17,183 bases of DNA from Pseudomonadota bacterium (GCA_021813195.1 JAKALI010000032.1:1-17183); one strand, 5' to 3'. Counted from the first letter of the stretch, positions 1-7,670 are shown. Notes: generated by a model not told the origin, from the sequence alone. Program-made: numbers and translations.

Positions 1-332
1 CCGGCCTTGCAAGCGGCGGAAAGACGCGACAGATGCCGCCACCGCAATCGCGGGCCACGAGCCGTTGTCCGGGGCTGGAGGGGAGAATGCTGGTCTTGCG
101 CTCAGTAGTCGGTGCCACTGTCGCTTGATCCGGCTGCCGCCGGTTTCAAATGGCCTGATCGCTATTTGCCGCAAGGACTTCAGATCAACTGTACCAGCGG
201 GCACAAAATAGGAGGTCTCAAAGAGCGCTGTCATTGGCACGTCACGCGCAATTGCTATTCGGTCCACCTGAACGTTTGCAGTGATCGTTTGGTTTTATCG
301 AACGTATTTTCGTATGTGAAAAGGAACCCGGC
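1..332. other. Upstream region of the ptx operon, no confident gene
   Basis: No convincing gene is visible. One + strand frame runs open from the window edge to a TAG near 208-210, so the tail of a gene starting outside the window cannot be excluded, but I recognise no domain in it. Another + strand frame starting near 112 runs on through ptxA in the wrong frame and is a shadow. The right part holds a Pho-box-like site (228-245) and an AAAAGGAA ribosome-binding sequence just before the ptxA ATG at 333. Confidence 0.5.
228..245 (+). promoter_or_regulatory. Candidate Pho box (PhoB-binding site) for ptxABCDE
   Basis: The site reads CTGTCAT-TGGC-ACGTCAC. It has two 7-bp half sites, with GTCA cores exactly 11 bp apart and a 4-bp spacer, which is the known geometry of PhoB-bound Pho boxes. 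The first half site matches the consensus word perfectly. The second keeps only the GTCA core. It ends 87 bp before the ptxA ATG. A poor -10 (TATTCG) starts exactly 10 bp after the box, the usual Pho-promoter spacing. PhoB control is inference, supported by the phosphorus-scavenging role of the operon. Confidence 0.5.
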
Positions 333-1094
333 ATGCTTACGGCTCATGACGTCGCTGTTACCTATCCGAATGGTGTCGCCGCACTGCAGCCCACGAACGC
401 TACCTTCGAGCGTGGAAAATTCATCGTGCTACTCGGCACCTCCGGCGCCGGTAAGTCGACCTTACTGCGCAGTCTCAACGGACTCGTGCGACCGACGCGC
501 GGCGACGTGCGGGTCGAAGGACACGGATCGATTTTCTCCAGCCGGTCGGGTCTGCGCGCGCATCGCCGGCGGACCGGCATGGTGTTCCAGCAGCATCATC
601 TGATCGGCCGTCTGACTGCGCTGGAGAACGTCCTCACCGGCAGGCTCGCCGCTCACGGCACCTTGCGGTCCGTGGCGCCGCTGCCTCGCGCCGACCGCAT
701 GCTGGCCCTGGAGGCGCTGGATCGCGTTGGTCTTGCCGATCGTGCGTTGAATCGCGCCGATCAGCTTTCAGGCGGACAGCAGCAACGTGTCGGCATTGCT
801 CGCGCAATGGCGCAGCGGCCGGAGATCATGTTGGCCGATGAGCCGGTCGCAAGCCTCGATCCGGAGACCGCACTCAAAGTTCTCGCCGATCTCCACCGCA
901 TCTGCCGCGAGGACGGGATCACCGCGATCGTCAGTCTGCATCAGGTCGCGCTCGCCCGTCAGTTCGGCGACCGCATTATTGGCCTCTCCCAGGGCCGGGT
1001 CGTTTTCGAGGGCGGACCCGATCAACTTGGTTCCTCCGCGCTTGACCAGATCTACAAGGCAGGCCAGCGGCGACTGCTGGAAGCTGCCGAGTAG
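333..1094 (+). CDS. ptxA: Phosphite/phosphonate ABC importer ATPase (PtxA, PhnC family)
   Basis: This 253-residue protein is the cytoplasmic ATPase that would power phosphite import with PtxB and PtxC. All ABC motifs are present: Walker A GTSGAGKST at residues 35-43, a Q-loop VFQQ followed by HHLIGRLTALENVL (the PhnC-type region), the signature [14 protein letters not shown], Walker B IMLADEPVASLDP and a switch histidine in VSLHQVALA. The length is normal for the PhnC family. The ATG at 333 is preceded by AAAAGGAA. It is the first gene of the operon, 30 bp before ptxB. ATPases of phosphonate, phosphite and hypophosphite importers look alike, so the phosphite assignment rests on the adjacent ptxD. 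Confidence 0.9.
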   Translation: MLTAHDVAVTYPNGVAALQPTNATFERGKFIVLLGTSGAGKSTLLRSLNGLVRPTRGDVRVEGHGSIFSSRSGLRAHRRRTGMVFQQHHLIGRLTALENVLTGRLAAHGTLRSVAPLPRADRMLALEALDRVGLADRALNRADQLSGGQQQRVGIARAMAQRPEIMLADEPVASLDPETALKVLADLHRICREDGITAIVSLHQVALARQFGDRIIGLSQGRVVFEGGPDQLGSSALDQIYKAGQRRLLEAAE

Positions 1095-1124
1095 CATGTC
1101 GAAACCAAACCGAGAGAAAACCCC

Positions 1125-1991
1125 ATGAAGAGTCGTAGTTTCCTCGCGACCGCGCTCGCCGTCGGGATGTTCGCAATTGTCGGTTCCGCCGCCGCCGACA
1201 AAACTAATCCCGACAAGCTGCGCGTCGCGCTGCTGCCGGACGAGAATGCGTCGACCCTCATCCAGAATGCGCAACCGTTGAAGAGGTATCTCGAGGAGAC
1301 GCTCAAGAAAGAGGTCGAGATCATCGTCACCACCGACTACTCGTCGATGATCGAGGCCATGCGTTTTGGTCGCATCGAGGTCGCCTATTTCGGCCCATTC
1401 TCCTACGTCCTGGCAAAGTCGAAGGCACCCGAGATCGAGCCGTTTGCGGTCGGTGTCGAGAAGGGCAAGCCCAACTACCAGTCGATCCTCATCGCCAATG
1501 TCGATGGACCCGTGAAAGAAATGGCTGACGTCAAGGGCCACCCGTTCGCATTCGGCGACCGAGCCTCTACCTCGAGCCACCTTGCCCCCCGCGCGCACCT
1601 CGCGAAGAGCGGTCTGATCGGTGATGTCGACTACAAGGTCGTCCATCTGGGTCAGCATGACGCGGTGGCGAGGGCCGTCGCGGCCGGCCAGTTGCCCGCC
1701 GGCGCGCTATCTGAGGCCATTTATCGCGTCCTGATCGAGACCAAGAAGATCGACCCGGCAAAGCTGAAGCAGCTGGCACTGTCCGACCCGATCCCGAACT
1801 ACCCGATGACCTTGCAGGGCTTCCTGCAGCCCGAGCTCAAGGACGCCATCAAGAAGGCGTTCCTCGAACTCAAGGACCCGATGATCCTCAAACTGTTTCG
1901 TGTCGAAGCACTCGCACCGGCAACCGACAAGGATTACGACGTCCTTCGCGATATGGCCAAGATCCTTGAACTCGACATCGCTAAGCTGTGA
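1125..1991 (+). CDS. ptxB: Periplasmic phosphite-binding protein (PtxB, PhnD family)
   Basis: This 288-residue exported protein should capture phosphite in the periplasm and deliver it to PtxC. An N-terminal signal peptide is visible (MKSRS, a hydrophobic stretch FLATALAVGMFAIVG, likely cleavage after SAAA). The mature part begins with the PhnD-type strand LRVALLPDENAS. It carries YFGPFSYVLAKS and FGDRASTSSHLAPRAHL, which match the ligand-contact segments of PhnD/PtxB proteins (Y-F-G-P and D-x-A-S-T-S). It follows ptxA by 30 bp, and its stop lies just before ptxC, consistent with one transcript. Ligand preference (phosphite rather than phosphonate) is inferred from context. Confidence 0.9.
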   Translation: MKSRSFLATALAVGMFAIVGSAAADKTNPDKLRVALLPDENASTLIQNAQPLKRYLEETLKKEVEIIVTTDYSSMIEAMRFGRIEVAYFGPFSYVLAKSKAPEIEPFAVGVEKGKPNYQSILIANVDGPVKEMADVKGHPFAFGDRASTSSHLAPRAHLAKSGLIGDVDYKVVHLGQHDAVARAVAAGQLPAGALSEAIYRVLIETKKIDPAKLKQLALSDPIPNYPMTLQGFLQPELKDAIKKAFLELKDPMILKLFRVEALAPATDKDYDVLRDMAKILELDIAKL

Positions 1992-1999
1992 GGACTGAA

Positions 2000-2803
2000 A
2001 TGTCCGCATCAAGAGCATATGATGCGATCCTCGGCGACGAGCGCCGCTCCGCTTTACGCGGGGCGGGGCTTGCTGCGGTGATCGCGAGCGTCTGCGTCGC
2101 CTCCCTGGCCATCACTGGCTTCTTCGACGCGCAACGTTTCATCGATAGCGGCCCGGCGATCAGTCAGCTAGCGTCTGAAATGATACCGCCAGACTTCAGC
2201 CGCTGGCGATCGTGGGTCCGACCGCTGTTTGACACGCTCGCCATGTCGATCGCTGGTACCGCGCTTGCCGTCGTTTTCTCGCTGCCGCTCGCACTCTTGG
2301 CGGCCCCCAACACGAGCCCGCACCCGTTGGTTTATTTCGCGGTGCGAACTCTCCTTGCCTTCCTGCGCTCGGTGCCAGAAATTATTCTAGGCGTGCTGTT
2401 CGTGGCAGCTGTGGGATTTGGCGCGTTGCCCGGCGTGCTTGCACTTGGGTTCCATTCCGTTGGCATGGTCGGTAAGTTCTACGCCGAGGCTATCGAGCAT
2501 GTCGATCCAAAGCCGATGGAGGCCGCCCGGGCAGCCGGCGCAACGCCGTTGCAAGTCATCATGCATGCGGTTCTGCCACAGGTTTTGCCGCAACTGACAG
2601 ACGTCACAATCTACCGCTGGGAGTACCACTTCCGTGCCTCAGCGGTGCTTGGCATCGTCGGCGCCGGCGGCATCGGCTTCGAGCTGATCGCAGCGCTCCG
2701 GCTTCTGAACTACGATCAAGTATCCGCAATTCTGCTCTCGATCCTGGCCTGCGTCGTCATTGTCGATAGCATCGGCGCTCATCTCAGAAAATCACTGAAA
2801 TAG
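2000..2803 (+). CDS. ptxC: Phosphite ABC importer permease (PtxC, PhnE family)
   Basis: This inner-membrane permease of about 267 residues forms the channel of the PtxABC importer. It shows several hydrophobic segments and the cytoplasmic EAA coupling loop EAARAAGATPLQVIMHAVLP that docks on the ATPase. It ends with GIVGAGGIGFEL and a last membrane helix, as in PhnE proteins. I chose the ATG at 2000 because TGAGG lies about 7 nt upstream. An in-frame GTG at 1988 overlapping the ptxB stop (GTGA) is the alternative and would add four residues. ptxD follows after 44 bp. Confidence 0.88.
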   Translation: MSASRAYDAILGDERRSALRGAGLAAVIASVCVASLAITGFFDAQRFIDSGPAISQLASEMIPPDFSRWRSWVRPLFDTLAMSIAGTALAVVFSLPLALLAAPNTSPHPLVYFAVRTLLAFLRSVPEIILGVLFVAAVGFGALPGVLALGFHSVGMVGKFYAEAIEHVDPKPMEAARAAGATPLQVIMHAVLPQVLPQLTDVTIYRWEYHFRASAVLGIVGAGGIGFELIAALRLLNYDQVSAILLSILACVVIVDSIGAHLRKSLK

Positions 2804-2847
2804 TAATCCAAGAATTACCATCGATACGAGAAGCAGGGGGCGGGCGC

Positions 2848-3852
2848 ATGGCAGGACTTCCGATCATCGTCCTGACGAACAGGACGTTTCCAGAGACGCG
2901 CGCGGCGCTCGAGGGCGCCGCCCGCTTGAGCGCAAATGATGATACCAAGCCGTGGAGCCGCCATGAGGTGTTGGATCGCTGCCACCAGGCGACCGGCATC
3001 ATGGCGTTCATGACCGACCGCATCGACAGGGCATTCCTCGATCAGTGCCCCAACCTCAAGGTCGTTGGCGCCGCCCTGAAGGGCTTCGACAACATTGACG
3101 TCGAGGCCGCGACGGAGCGCGGCGTGTGGGTGACGATCGTCTCCGATCTGTTGACTGTGCCGACGGCCGAGCTTGCGATCGGGCTGATGCTCTCGCTGGG
3201 ACGCCAGATGCTGCCGGGCGACCGCAACATCAGGGAAAATGGCTTCCATGGTTGGCGGCCTACGCATTACGGAACCGGCCTCGATGGAGCCCGAATCGGT
3301 ATCGTCGGGTTCGGGCGCGTTGGTCAGGCGATCGCCGAGCGTCTTGTCGGGTTCAGATGTCACCTATCGGCATATGACAGTCAGCCGCTGAAGGTTCCAG
3401 CACACCTAGCTGGCAAGGTTGCCTTATCCGATCTGCCAGAGGTACTCGGTCAATCCGAATTTGTGGTTCTCGCCTTGCCGCTGACGGCGGCCACTCAGCA
3501 TATCATCGATGCGGCCGCGATCGCGCGCATGAGGCGTGGGGCACTTCTCGTCAATCCGGCACGCGGCTCGCTCGTCGACGAGCGAGCTGTTGCCGATGCG
3601 ATTGACCTTGGCCACCTTGGTGGCTACGCCGCGGATGTCTTCGAATGCGAGGATTGGGCCCGCCCGGCCCGGCCAACCGTCGTCGATCCCCGCCTCCTGC
3701 ACCCGGACTCACCGACTGTGCTGACCCCGCATATTGGATCTGCCGTGATCGATGTGCGCCGGAAGATCGAGGCGTCGGCCGCGCGCAGTATCCTCGACGT
3801 TCTCGAGGGGCGCATACCAGTCAGCGCGATAAACGCTCCCCATCGCTGTTAG
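2848..3852 (+). CDS. ptxD: NAD-dependent phosphite dehydrogenase (PtxD)
   Basis: PtxD oxidises phosphite to phosphate with reduction of NAD+, letting the cell use phosphite as a phosphorus source. This 334-residue protein has the D-2-hydroxyacid dehydrogenase fold. Residues known to matter in the Pseudomonas stutzeri enzyme are found at matching places: M55 in MAFM, K78 in LKGFDN, W136 and Y141 in the GW-x4-YGTGLD segment, R239 in NPARGS, E268 in DVFECEDW, and H295/S298 in TPHIGS. The Rossmann motif is GIVGFGRVG (151-159). D177 at the end of the second strand sits where the P. stutzeri enzyme has E175, pointing to NAD rather than NADP. DLLTVPTAELAIGL is also typical of PtxD. A GGGGG/GGG ribosome-binding sequence precedes the ATG. 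The active-site set makes this much more likely PtxD than a generic hydroxyacid dehydrogenase. Confidence 0.95.
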   Translation: MAGLPIIVLTNRTFPETRAALEGAARLSANDDTKPWSRHEVLDRCHQATGIMAFMTDRIDRAFLDQCPNLKVVGAALKGFDNIDVEAATERGVWVTIVSDLLTVPTAELAIGLMLSLGRQMLPGDRNIRENGFHGWRPTHYGTGLDGARIGIVGFGRVGQAIAERLVGFRCHLSAYDSQPLKVPAHLAGKVALSDLPEVLGQSEFVVLALPLTAATQHIIDAAAIARMRRGALLVNPARGSLVDERAVADAIDLGHLGGYAADVFECEDWARPARPTVVDPRLLHPDSPTVLTPHIGSAVIDVRRKIEASAARSILDVLEGRIPVSAINAPHRC

Positions 3853-3883
3853 CGCGCCGCACTGAGCGCGACCGAAAAAGCCG

Positions 3884-4741
3884 ATGATAAATCTCATTCA
3901 CGTTCGCTCGTTTCTCGCAGTGGTGGACACCAAGGGCATCCGCGCTGCTGCCAGAGTTCTGGAACTGGCGCCGTCGACGGTCGTCGACCACGTCAAACAG
4001 CTCGAGGCCGATCTGTCGGCACCGCTCGTGGTGCGCGATTATGGAGCCGCGACGCCAACCCCCCAGGGCGCGCGCTTCCTGCCCTTCGCGCGGGCTCTAA
4101 TGAGCACCGCCTCGCGCGCACGCGATCTCATGCACCATCCGCTGTTGCGTTTGGCAGCGGCAAGCAACATCGGCATTTATATGCTGCAGCCGCCACTGGC
4201 GGCCTTTCAGCGCGAGACCGGCATCAAGGTCGAGCTTTGGATCGGCTCCAATCCGCTAGTGGCCGAACGGCTGGCGCGCGGGGAGGCCGATCTGGCCGCG
4301 ATGGAATGGTGGGACGATCGCAGTGGCTTTGCAGCCAACACGTGGGCGCGAGAGCCCCTCGTCGTCATTGTCGCCCCTGGACATCGTTGGGCTGACAGGG
4401 GGAAGGTGTCGGTCGGCGAGATTTCGAGTGAACCGATGCTCGGTGGGGAGCCCGGTAGCGGAACGGGCCGCTTGCTGCGCGAGCAGCTCGGATCGATCGC
4501 CGAGCAACTGCGGACCGTATCTGGGTTCGGCAGTACGGAGGCCGTCAAACGCGCGGTGCGCGCTGGCCGGGGTATTTCTATCGTTATGAAATCCGCGGTT
4601 ACCGACGAGGTTGCCAGCCGCCAGATTATCGCTCTCTCGATCGAGGGGGTCGAGCTCATAAAGGAGATCAAGTTCGTCGTTCCCGACCAGTTGCCCCCCA
4701 CGGCTCCAGCGATGACTTTCCTGGCGGACTGCCGCGGATGA
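3884..4741 (+). CDS. ptxE: LysR-family transcriptional regulator (PtxE)
   Basis: This 285-residue protein has an N-terminal winged helix-turn-helix (about residues 3-60; recognition helix in APSTVVDHVKQLE). The rest is a periplasmic-binding-protein-like effector domain, seen in LRLAAASNIGIYMLQ and GEADLAAMEWW. It lies 31 bp after ptxD on the same strand, the position of ptxE in known ptx operons, so it probably regulates the operon. LysR regulators usually need a co-inducer; phosphite or low phosphate would be logical but neither is shown here. The Shine-Dalgarno sequence before the ATG is poor, so translation may depend on readthrough from ptxD. Confidence 0.85.
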   Translation: MINLIHVRSFLAVVDTKGIRAAARVLELAPSTVVDHVKQLEADLSAPLVVRDYGAATPTPQGARFLPFARALMSTASRARDLMHHPLLRLAAASNIGIYMLQPPLAAFQRETGIKVELWIGSNPLVAERLARGEADLAAMEWWDDRSGFAANTWAREPLVVIVAPGHRWADRGKVSVGEISSEPMLGGEPGSGTGRLLREQLGSIAEQLRTVSGFGSTEAVKRAVRAGRGISIVMKSAVTDEVASRQIIALSIEGVELIKEIKFVVPDQLPPTAPAMTFLADCRG

Positions 4742-4887
4742 GGTGGCGGCCAGTGACTTCGGTACAGACGTTCAGCACGTTCTGACCTGCCATGCATAAC
4801 TCGTCCAGTTTGAAGGGGCAGGACCAGTTGAGCTGCTGCCGGATTCACGGACACCGTGTTTAGGTGTCATGATGAAGCTGAAGGTGT
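4742..4887. other. Gap between ptxE and the IS3 remnant
   Basis: No gene is visible. A small hairpin, GACACC-N7-GGTGTC at 4850-4868, lies just before the transposase start and may mark the left end of the IS, but no matching right end survives. No rho-independent terminator with a T-run was seen after ptxE. Confidence 0.4.
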
Positions 4888-5187
4888 GTGATGGAGCGTC
4901 GCGTGTTCACTCGTGAGTTCAAGGTCGAGGCGGTTCGGTTGTTGGGCGAGCGCGGCGTCTCTGTGGCGCCGGCGTCGCGTGATCTCGACGTGCACGAGAA
5001 CCTGCTGAGGATCTGGGTGAAGCAGTTCCACGACGACCCGCGCCAGGCGTTTCCCGGCCATGGCGTGATGAAGCCGGAGCAGGCCGAGATCGAGCGGCTG
5101 CGGCGCGTGGTTCGGAAGCTCAAAGTCGAGCATGACATCCTAAAAAACCCGCCGCCGACTTCTGTGCGGAGCACAGCTTCGTTGTGA
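4888..5187 (+). CDS. IS3-family transposase OrfA
   Basis: This 99-residue protein starts with MERRVFTREFKVEAVRLL and contains a helix-turn-helix, then GHGVMKPEQAEIERLRRVVR and a leucine-zipper-like segment ending HDILK, the usual layout of IS3 OrfA. The final residues (NPPPTSVRSTASL) are the out-of-frame tail made when no frameshift occurs. In intact elements a -1 shift near HDILK joins OrfA to OrfB. OrfB is broken here, so the fusion transposase cannot form and this protein is at most a DNA-binding relic. Confidence 0.85.
   Translation: MMERRVFTREFKVEAVRLLGERGVSVAPASRDLDVHENLLRIWVKQFHDDPRQAFPGHGVMKPEQAEIERLRRVVRKLKVEHDILKNPPPTSVRSTASL
5142..5148 (+). promoter_or_regulatory. A AAA AAC slippery heptamer (programmed -1 frameshift site)
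   Basis: In the OrfA reading frame the codons are CTA AAA AAC, giving the X XXY YYZ layout needed for tandem -1 slippage. This is where IS3 elements normally join OrfA to OrfB. In the -1 frame the product would continue as KKPAADFCAEHSF but meets a TGA at 5199-5201, so the site no longer yields a fusion. Confidence 0.7.
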
Positions 5188-5205
5188 CGCCAAGGACGTG
5201 ACGTG

Positions 5206-5662
5206 ATGTTCGCGTTTGTTGCGAAGCACCGGGGGATCTGGCCGGTGGCTTTGATCTGCGAGGCGCTCGGTGTCTCGCGCAGCAGGTTCAATGGCTGACT
5301 GACACGGAGCCCAAGCGATCGGGCCCGTCATCACGAGGTCATGACGGCCGAGATCCGCAAGAGCTGTCCTCGACAGCGACCGGACCTACGGCGCTCGGCG
5401 CGTGTGGCACGACGTGCTGGCCGCCGGCGGGAGCTGTGGTCTCCACGCCGTCGAGCGGCTGATGCGGCTCAATGCCTTGATAGCAAGGCCACGACGGCGC
5501 CGACTGCCTGTCGATGCCGGCGCGAGACCGGCGTGCGAGCTGGCAGCCAATGTGCTCGACTGCCAGTTCGAAGTGGCGCAACCGAACCGGAAGTGGGTGG
5601 CCGACTTCACCTACATCTGGACGGCGGAAGGATGGCTCTACGTCGCGGTCGAAATTCTGAAG
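5206..5662 (+). pseudogene. IS3-family transposase OrfB, broken and truncated
   Basis: OrfB homology is spread over two frames. MFAFVAKHRGIWPVALICEA and LGVSRSRF (from 5206) end at a TGA at 5296-5298. Reading then continues to MTAEIRKS near 5362, where a frameshift leads into SDRTYGARRVWHDVLA. That frame continues through the integrase-core start NRKWVADFTYIWTAEGWLYV, which holds the first catalytic aspartate. Homology ends after VAVEI, so the second aspartate and the glutamate of the DDE triad are missing. The following bases to 5769 show nothing recognisable. Confidence 0.85.
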
Positions 5663-5769
5663 ACGTTGACAGTGCCTCCTCCATCGTTGGTGGCTCCGGC
5701 AACGAACCTGATCTACGATCCCCGGTCAGCCCGGTACTGGTGCGGTTCTTGGATTGACCTTGTCCGTTC

Positions 5770-6600
5770 TCAGGTCCATAGCGCGCGAATGCCGAAGAAC
5801 GCCGTGTCCTTGATCCGGCGCCCCACGCCCTGCAGCCTGGAATTGCGGGGATCGCAGCAATAGCTCGTCGACAGCAGCACGCGCCGCTCGCCTTCGGCAA
5901 TCGGAGAGACCTTGTGAATGACGCGCGCACCTTCGAATATGATCATCCGGTTCGGCGGCGTTTCGATGACATGCTCGTCGCCGCCGGCCCGCGCCTTCAG
6001 CTGAGCCTTGGACAGGCCACTGCCTTCGGCATTGCGATTGACCATCGGGATCAGCACCGTGAAATGCCGGCCCTTGTAGAAATTGTGATCGTAGTGCCAG
6101 CCGATGTGATCGCCTCGACGCTCGTAAAACAGCACCGAGCACGAGTTCTGGTCGTGCAGTGGCGTCGGCTGTACGGGTGCGCCGACGATCGAGGAGATCA
6201 GCCGCTGCATCTCCTCTGACCGGTAGAAGGCGATGACCTCGGGCGCATTCGTGATCAGCGTCTCGTAGGCGACGGTGCCGCCCTTCTTGTGGGTTGGAAG
6301 ATAGCTTCGCTCCGTTGTCACAAGGCGTTCGATCTCGGTCAACATGCGGGCAAAGCACTCCGGCCGCAGCACCGCATCAATTGTCGCGAGCCGGGCGTCG
6401 AAACTCGGAAGGACTGTGTGATCGGCCAGGAGCCCCGCTGCTGGCTGCTGCATGGGGGTATGGGGGGTATGGGGGGTGCCGGTTGCCGGAACGTCTGGTA
6501 TTCTGACTGTTTGCCCGTCGACGTCGCCCTGAATCGGCGGTCGGATCGGCTGCCGGCTCGCTAGAGCACTACCTGTCGACGTCGTGACCTCGATAGCCAT
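5770..6600 (-). CDS. 2-oxoglutarate/Fe(II)-dependent oxygenase, substrate unknown
   Basis: This 276-residue protein carries the metal facial triad of Fe(II)/2OG oxygenases: H169 and D171 in GWHYDHNFYKG and H229 in GARVIHKV, followed by R239/R240 in EGERRVLLSTSY that would hold 2-oxoglutarate. Residues 1-65 are low-complexity, with a Pro/Thr-rich stretch GTPHTPHTPMQQP, and probably form a flexible tail. I chose the ATG at 6600 because AAGGGG lies 8 nt upstream; an upstream in-frame start at 6636 lacks such a signal. The substrate cannot be told from sequence; amino-acid or peptide hydroxylation is common in look-alikes. A relic of a related gene lies at 8698-8744. The gene ends about 100 bp from the IS3 remnant. 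Confidence 0.8.
   Translation of the reverse strand: MAIEVTTSTGSALASRQPIRPPIQGDVDGQTVRIPDVPATGTPHTPHTPMQQPAAGLLADHTVLPSFDARLATIDAVLRPECFARMLTEIERLVTTERSYLPTHKKGGTVAYETLITNAPEVIAFYRSEEMQRLISSIVGAPVQPTPLHDQNSCSVLFYERRGDHIGWHYDHNFYKGRHFTVLIPMVNRNAEGSGLSKAQLKARAGGDEHVIETPPNRMIIFEGARVIHKVSPIAEGERRVLLSTSYCCDPRNSRLQGVGRRIKDTAFFGIRALWT
6454..6476 (+). repeat. 9-bp tandem repeat with three G-runs inside the oxygenase gene
   Basis: The + strand has G5-TAT-G6-TAT-G6, three G-runs separated by 3-nt loops, encoding the His-Thr-Pro repeat of the oxygenase on the opposite strand. Such a run is prone to replication slippage in 9-bp steps, adding or removing one HTP unit without frameshift. Loss or gain of a single G within a run would break the frame. 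The G-rich strand is the template strand for the gene. Confidence 0.75.
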
Positions 6601-6836
6601 GCGCGTCACCCCTTGCGCCTGAATGAAGCACGGCAACTATCTGCCAAAAGCAAAGGTGGTGAGACAATGACACCGAACAAGTGGTGTCGGGTCGCGATGC
6701 GGCCGCAGGGTCGCGGCATTGCGGGCCTCGTCACGCTCGACGGCACCAGAGAATCGATTCCGTGATCGTTGTTTTGATCGGGCGGCGTCGTCATCACGTC
6801 ATTTTTTCCTGGCTCGCGCCTGGGGCGTCCGGTCCT
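6601..6836. other. Gap upstream of the oxygenase gene
   Basis: No gene is supported. The right half (6761-6837) is copy A of a direct repeat shared with 8742-8816. Read on the - strand it contains an isolated tail EDRTPQARARKK-stop, nearly the same as the C-terminus of the PPDK-like protein. A short open frame at 6606-6797 has no recognisable content. The promoter of the oxygenase should lie here, but I could not pick one. Confidence 0.5.
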
Positions 6837-6837
6837 C
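6761..6837. repeat. Direct repeat copy A (duplicate of a PPDK-like gene 3' end)
   Basis: By hand alignment about 66 of 78 columns agree with 8742-8816 (roughly 85%), including an unbroken 19-bp block around the shared GTCGTCATCACGTC. On the - strand it encodes TPQARARKK-stop against TPQPRARKKT-stop at the real gene end. Its left part corresponds to sequence downstream of that stop. Its right end coincides with the stop codon of the NHL-propeller gene, marking a rearrangement junction. Confidence 0.8.
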
Positions 6838-7670
6838 TATTTGGGGATAGCAATCCGATAGATGGCGCCGTCACCCCATGCAGCCGTGAGCAACGATTGG
6901 CCGTCAATGGATATCGTCAAACCGACCGGGCTCTTGAGACTGTCGGCGATGGCCCGCGATCGCCCATCGGCTAAGATTTCCCGAACGGTCGTGCCCCCGT
7001 AGTCGACCACGAACACGCGACCTTCCTTCGTCATTGCCACGCCGGGGCCGGGTGTTGCGAATGCCGCGCCGGCTTCGATGCGCGTGCCATCCGGGTGAAT
7101 GACCGTGACGCCGCCACCTATGTTCGACACGACGTAGCCGCCGTCAGGGGTCTGGACCGCCCCGACCGGCGTGCGCAGATCGTTGATGACAGGTTCCAGG
7201 CGGCCATTCTCCACCATGGCGAGAATCTGGTTGGTGCGGCGGTTGGCGATCAGCAGTCTGCCGTTACGGTCGAAACCGATGCCGGCCGGCGTCGCAAGGC
7301 CGGTGACATGGATGCTGCGCGCACCATCCGGCGTGAAGCGATAGATCTCATCTGTGGAATAGGAGGCGACATAGATCGCGCCGTCAGCGCAGATCGCCAA
7401 TCCCGAGGGGCCAGGAAGACCGTCCGCGAAGGTCGAGCGGACGCCCGCCGGATCGATCCGCGAGACACGACCGGCGCCCCATTCCGCAACATAGAGATTT
7501 CCGCCCGCGTCGAAGGCCATGCCAACCGGCGAGCTGAATCCGCCCCACAGTTTTATGGGATCGGCCGAGGATGTCTGAGCGGCCGACGCTGTTGCGAACG
7601 GGATTGCAAGTGATGCCGTTCCGAGAGCAAGGGCGCTGCCGGCGACAAGAGTGCGGAGGATCGTCATCAT
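6837..7670 (-). CDS. Exported NHL/SMP-30-like beta-propeller protein
   Basis: This protein of about 277 residues begins with a signal peptide (MMTILRTLVAGSALALGTAS, likely cleavage after ATASA). The mature part has about six repeats of a P-x-G-hydrophobic ... DG-x-hydrophobic-x-V pattern, for example SPVGMAFDAGGNLYVAEWG, PSGLAICADGAIYVASY and PAGIGFDRNGRLLIANRR, as in six-bladed NHL or SMP-30-like propellers. A periplasmic location is predicted; ligand or lactonase activity is unknown. The ATG at 7670 overlaps the stop of the upstream gene (ATGA) and has AGGAG about 10 nt upstream. It is the last gene of the merR-CMD-NHL operon. Confidence 0.8.
   Translation of the reverse strand: MMTILRTLVAGSALALGTASLAIPFATASAAQTSSADPIKLWGGFSSPVGMAFDAGGNLYVAEWGAGRVSRIDPAGVRSTFADGLPGPSGLAICADGAIYVASYSTDEIYRFTPDGARSIHVTGLATPAGIGFDRNGRLLIANRRTNQILAMVENGRLEPVINDLRTPVGAVQTPDGGYVVSNIGGGVTVIHPDGTRIEAGAAFATPGPGVAMTKEGRVFVVDYGGTTVREILADGRSRAIADSLKSPVGLTISIDGQSLLTAAWGDGAIYRIAIPK

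Larger units (their letters stand above)
4850..5662 (+). mobile_element. Decayed, right-truncated IS3-family insertion sequence
   Basis: The segment carries an intact-looking OrfA with an IS3 slippery heptamer, followed by an OrfB broken by frameshifts and an in-frame stop. OrfB homology stops abruptly near 5655-5662, soon after the first catalytic aspartate region, so most of the DDE domain and the right terminal repeat are gone. It cannot be active. The left boundary is a guess based on a small hairpin at 4850-4868. It separates the ptx operon from the oxygenase gene and suggests past mobile-element activity here. Confidence 0.8.

Noticed and set aside
112..603. Open frame upstream of and overlapping ptxA
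   Set aside because: It overlaps ptxA in another frame, including the Walker A region, and has no protein-like motif.
768..1658. Long antisense open frame (296 codons) across ptxA and ptxB
   Set aside because: It lies opposite two certain genes, has no recognisable domain, and such frames are common in GC-rich DNA.
4733..4757. Small GCCGC/GCGGC stem over the ptxE stop as a terminator
   Set aside because: Short stem with a 10-nt loop and no T-run.
6606..6797. Short - strand open frame upstream of the oxygenase
   Set aside because: No recognisable content, and it overlaps the duplicated repeat; no evidence of coding.
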